Assembly: GCA_013214705.1 (NCBI GenBank)
Contig: JABSRZ010000008.1
Span: forward strand, 1-64,000
Direction: 5' to 3'
Origin: Hyphomicrobiales bacterium
Lineage (GTDB): Bacteria > Pseudomonadota > Alphaproteobacteria > Rhizobiales > OSC116
DNA length: 64,000 nt
Part shown: one piece after another, positions 61,595 through 64,000 of the stretch
Layout of the letters: every line of letters begins with the position of its first letter
Position numbering within the stretch: the first letter of the stretch is position 1
Position numbers and translations under genes: made by a program
The notes under the pieces: generated by a model
Database searches by the model: none
The model's input: only the letters and a program-made list of their open reading frames with translations
Told to the model about the DNA's origin: nothing

Positions 61595-62833
61595 ATGAAT
61601 ATAAGGCATTTTGTTGTGAATTTTAAGCCCCAAAATTATGAATCTTATTTATCTGACTATGCACAAAAGGGTAGCATGAGCCGTGGCCGCTTGTTTGACG
61701 AGCAAGAAAGCGCCCATAGAAGCCCGTTTCAGCGCGATAGAGACCGTATAATTCACACCACAGCGTTTAGGCGATTGCAGTTTAAAACTCAAGTTTTTGT
61801 CAATCATGAGGGCGATCATTTTCGCAACCGCCTAACCCACACCATCGAAGTGGCGCAAATTGCCCGCACCATATCAAAAGCTTTGGGGCTAAATGAAGAG
61901 CTGGCCGAAAGTTTGGCTTTATCGCATGATTTGGGGCACACGCCGTTTGGCCATTGCGGCGAAGATGTTTTAAACCAATGTTTGAGCGACATTGGCGGGT
62001 TTGAACATAACGCCCAAAGCTTAAAAATTGTCACCAAATTAGAACATAGATATGCCGATTTTGATGGCCTAAACCTAACCTGGGAAGCGCTAGAAGGTTT
62101 GGTAAAACATAATGGCCCATTGTTAGATGCAGCTGGCAAACCGACAAAAAAATACCAGAAAAATGGCGTGCCAAGCTATGTGAATGAATTTTGCCAAAAA
62201 TTTGATTTGGAAATCGACAAATATTCAAATTTAGAAGCTCAACTAGCCGCTTGTGCCGATGACGTGGCCTATAATAATCATGATATTGACGATGGTTTGC
62301 GCGCAGGCCTGTTTGTGTTTGAAGACCTGTTTGAACTGCCCGTCATTGGCGATGTTATGCGCGACGTGAAGGCGCGGTTTGGGCATATTTCGGCCAAGCG
62401 CCAAATGCATGAAGCTTACCGGATTATTATTGGCTTAATGGTCGAAGATATATTGCAAAATACCCAAACCAATATTGCCAAATATAACATTAAAACCACG
62501 GCTGATATACATAATGCCGCAGTTGCCATTGGTAACTTTTCACCCAAAATATTGGCGGTAATCAAGACATTACAAGAATTTTTAATGCAAAATATGTACC
62601 GAGCAGACTCAGTGATAAAAGAACGTGTGGCGGCGGCAAAAATATTAGAAGATTTGTTTGATATTTATATGAAAAAACCCGAAAACTTACCGCCAGATTG
62701 GCAGCATGACTTGGGGGCAGACAGCGCCGAAGTGTCACAGCGAAAAATTGGCGATTTTATGGCCGGCATGACCGATAGATTTGCCATTATGGAACATCAA
62801 CGATTGTTTGATTTTACCCCGCAAATGCGTTAA
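61595..62833 (+). CDS. dgt: Deoxyguanosinetriphosphate triphosphohydrolase-like protein
   Basis: HD-domain dNTPase of 412 residues that hydrolyses dGTP to deoxyguanosine and triphosphate. The N-terminal SPFQRDRDRIIHTTAFRRLQ, HD metal set NRLTHTIEVAQIA, SHDLGHTPFGHCGE and later DDVAYNNHDIDDGLRAG are all present. The ATG at 61595 lacks a clear ribosome site; a GTG at 61616 with AAGG upstream is an alternative start. Divergent from erpA; argS follows after 53 bp. Confidence 0.94.
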   Translation: MNIRHFVVNFKPQNYESYLSDYAQKGSMSRGRLFDEQESAHRSPFQRDRDRIIHTTAFRRLQFKTQVFVNHEGDHFRNRLTHTIEVAQIARTISKALGLNEELAESLALSHDLGHTPFGHCGEDVLNQCLSDIGGFEHNAQSLKIVTKLEHRYADFDGLNLTWEALEGLVKHNGPLLDAAGKPTKKYQKNGVPSYVNEFCQKFDLEIDKYSNLEAQLAACADDVAYNNHDIDDGLRAGLFVFEDLFELPVIGDVMRDVKARFGHISAKRQMHEAYRIIIGLMVEDILQNTQTNIAKYNIKTTADIHNAAVAIGNFSPKILAVIKTLQEFLMQNMYRADSVIKERVAAAKILEDLFDIYMKKPENLPPDWQHDLGADSAEVSQRKIGDFMAGMTDRFAIMEHQRLFDFTPQMR

Positions 62834-62854
62834 AACAACCCAAATTAAAAATTC

Positions 62855-62870
62855 GGCTTAGCTTTAAGCC
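62855..62870. promoter_or_regulatory. Small hairpin before argS
   Basis: GGCTTA-GCTT-TAAGCC, a 6-bp stem with 4-nt loop, lies between dgt and argS, just upstream of the argS ribosome site. No T-run to speak of. Could affect translation of argS. Confidence 0.35.
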
Positions 62871-62886
62871 TTTCAGAGAGACTTTT

Positions 62887-64000
62887 ATGGATATTTTTGT
62901 TCATTTCAAATCAATTATTGTCGATATATTGACCGATATGGGGCATGCCGATTTAGACTTTTCGCGGATCAATACCGAGCCACCACGCGACAAAAGCCAT
63001 GGTGACATTGCTACCAATGCAGCTATGGTTTTGGCCAAGCCGTTAGGGTTAAAACCACGCGATTTGGCGCTAAAAATTGCCGAGAGTTTACAAACCAATG
63101 CCGATATAGAAAAAGTTGATGTGGCCGGGCCGGGGTTTATCAATATCAGCGTGGCTGACGGGTTTTATACCAGCAGATTTGCTGAAATTGTGGCCCGTAA
63201 AGAACAATTTGGCAAACCGGAAGCTAATGGCAAAAAATTAATTTTAGAATTTACCTCTGCCAACCCAACAGGGCCAGTGCATATTGGCCATGTGCGCGGC
63301 ACAGTGTTTGGCGATAGTTTGGCAAACCTGTTGCAATGGTCGGGCTATGATGTGTTTCGTGAATATTATGTCAATGATGCCGGCGGGCAGATTGTCACTT
63401 TAGCGCGCAGTGCATTTTTGCGCTATCGTGAGTGTTTGGGCGATGACATTGGCCAAATACCTCAGGGCTATTACCCGGGTGAATATTTAAAACCTGTGGG
63501 GCAGGATATTGTTGACAAATTTGGCGATAAGCTAAAAAGCATGCCCGAAGCCGAATGGTTGCCGTTGATTAGAGACCTAGTCATGAGCAGTATGATGAAA
63601 ATGATTAAGCAAGACTTAGAATTATTGGATGTCAAATTTGATAATTATTTTTCTGAAAGCGAATTGCATGCGAGTGGCGCAATCGACAAATCCTTGGCCG
63701 ATATGCGCGCCAGAGGTTTGGTTTATGAAGGTGTTTTGCCACCGCCAAAAGGCCAATTGCCAGACGATTATGAAGAGCGCGAACAAACGCTGTTTAGAGC
63801 CACCGATTGGGGCGATGATATAGACCGGCCGTTGATAAAATCGGACGGTAGTTATACCTATTTTGCTGCCGACATTGCGTATCATCGTGATAAATATATG
63901 CGTGGGTTTAACGAGCAGATTGATGTTTTGGGCGCTGATCATGGTGGTTATGTAAAACGCTTAAAAGCGATTGTGCGGGCGGTCAGCAATGATGAAGCCG
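62887..64000 (+). CDS. argS: Arginyl-tRNA synthetase, C-terminus outside window
   Basis: Class I aminoacyl-tRNA synthetase that charges tRNA-Arg; 371 codons seen of about 550-590. The N-terminal additional domain (HGDIATNAAMVLAKPLGLKP) is followed by the HIGH motif in SANPTGPVHIGHVRGTVFGD and by SDGSYTYFAADIAYHRDKY. KMSKS-like residues lie beyond the window. Starts at ATG 62887 with AGAGA upstream. Open to the right edge. Confidence 0.97.
   Translation, partial: MDIFVHFKSIIVDILTDMGHADLDFSRINTEPPRDKSHGDIATNAAMVLAKPLGLKPRDLALKIAESLQTNADIEKVDVAGPGFINISVADGFYTSRFAEIVARKEQFGKPEANGKKLILEFTSANPTGPVHIGHVRGTVFGDSLANLLQWSGYDVFREYYVNDAGGQIVTLARSAFLRYRECLGDDIGQIPQGYYPGEYLKPVGQDIVDKFGDKLKSMPEAEWLPLIRDLVMSSMMKMIKQDLELLDVKFDNYFSESELHASGAIDKSLADMRARGLVYEGVLPPPKGQLPDDYEEREQTLFRATDWGDDIDRPLIKSDGSYTYFAADIAYHRDKYMRGFNEQIDVLGADHGGYVKRLKAIVRAVSNDEA

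Overview
The window looks like a low- to mid-GC alphaproteobacterial chromosome, probably from a marine or other Gram-negative heterotroph. The main evidence is the right end, where xthA, a GNAT gene, erpA, dgt and argS lie in an order typical of Alphaproteobacteria. Species cannot be fixed from the sequence alone. Base composition changes along the window: 1-24.3 kb is visibly AT-rich and full of insertion-sequence debris, while 30.6-64 kb is ordinary compact chromosome.

Region 1 (1-24.3 kb) is a surface polysaccharide locus. It carries GDP-L-fucose synthesis (fcl, gmd), UDP-glucose dehydrogenase (ugd) and a UDP-glucuronate 4-epimerase-like gene, a Wzx-type flippase, a GT10 alpha-fucosyltransferase, two GT2 and two GT4 glycosyltransferases, an EpsG/Wzy-like polymerase, a PglC/WcaJ-type initiating sugar transferase, a beta-propeller-like protein, and a GMC oxidoreductase with a Tat-exported partner. 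The genes lie between at least five remnants of one IS3-family element (called IS-A here), three of a second (IS-B), one nearly full-length third (IS-E) plus a relic of it, two IS30-family fragments, and an orphan C-terminal piece of an SGNH-like gene. The locus has been assembled and eroded by repeated IS insertion, deletion and nesting.

Region 2 (24.3-30.5 kb) is a decayed integration zone between a tRNA-Phe gene and the next metabolic cassette. It holds a chimeric ORF (MobC-like N-terminus joined to a serine-recombinase C-terminus) that runs antisense over a tRNA-Leu(GAG) gene, a broken tyrosine integrase, an unknown membrane protein, and relics of a pentapeptide-repeat gene and an HpcH/HpaI aldolase.

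Region 3 (30.6-41 kb) is a carbohydrate uptake and degradation cassette: GH38 alpha-mannosidase, a convergent ROK repressor, a Pot/Fbp-type ABC importer (ATPase, two permeases, binding protein), a glycerophosphodiester phosphodiesterase and an overlapping PP2C-like phosphatase.

Region 4 (41-47.5 kb) holds single genes: a GST-like protein, a YdeI-like protein, a TauD-like dioxygenase with a MATE transporter, and recQ.

Region 5 (47.8-57.2 kb) is an amino-acid or hydantoin catabolic island. A plus-strand run (class V aminotransferase, threonine-dehydratase-like enzyme, amidohydrolase, class IV aminotransferase) converges at a terminator on a minus-strand run (hydantoinase, Asp/Glu/hydantoin racemase, DapA-family lyase, atypical SDR). 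A divergent GntR/FCD regulator has a perfect TGGTATACCA palindrome in the shared promoter gap.

Region 6 (57.2-64 kb) is housekeeping: arfB, a glutamine amidotransferase, a striking Gln-rich secreted protein, a DUF1801-like gene, xthA, a GNAT gene, erpA, dgt and the start of argS.

No CRISPR array or rRNA was seen.
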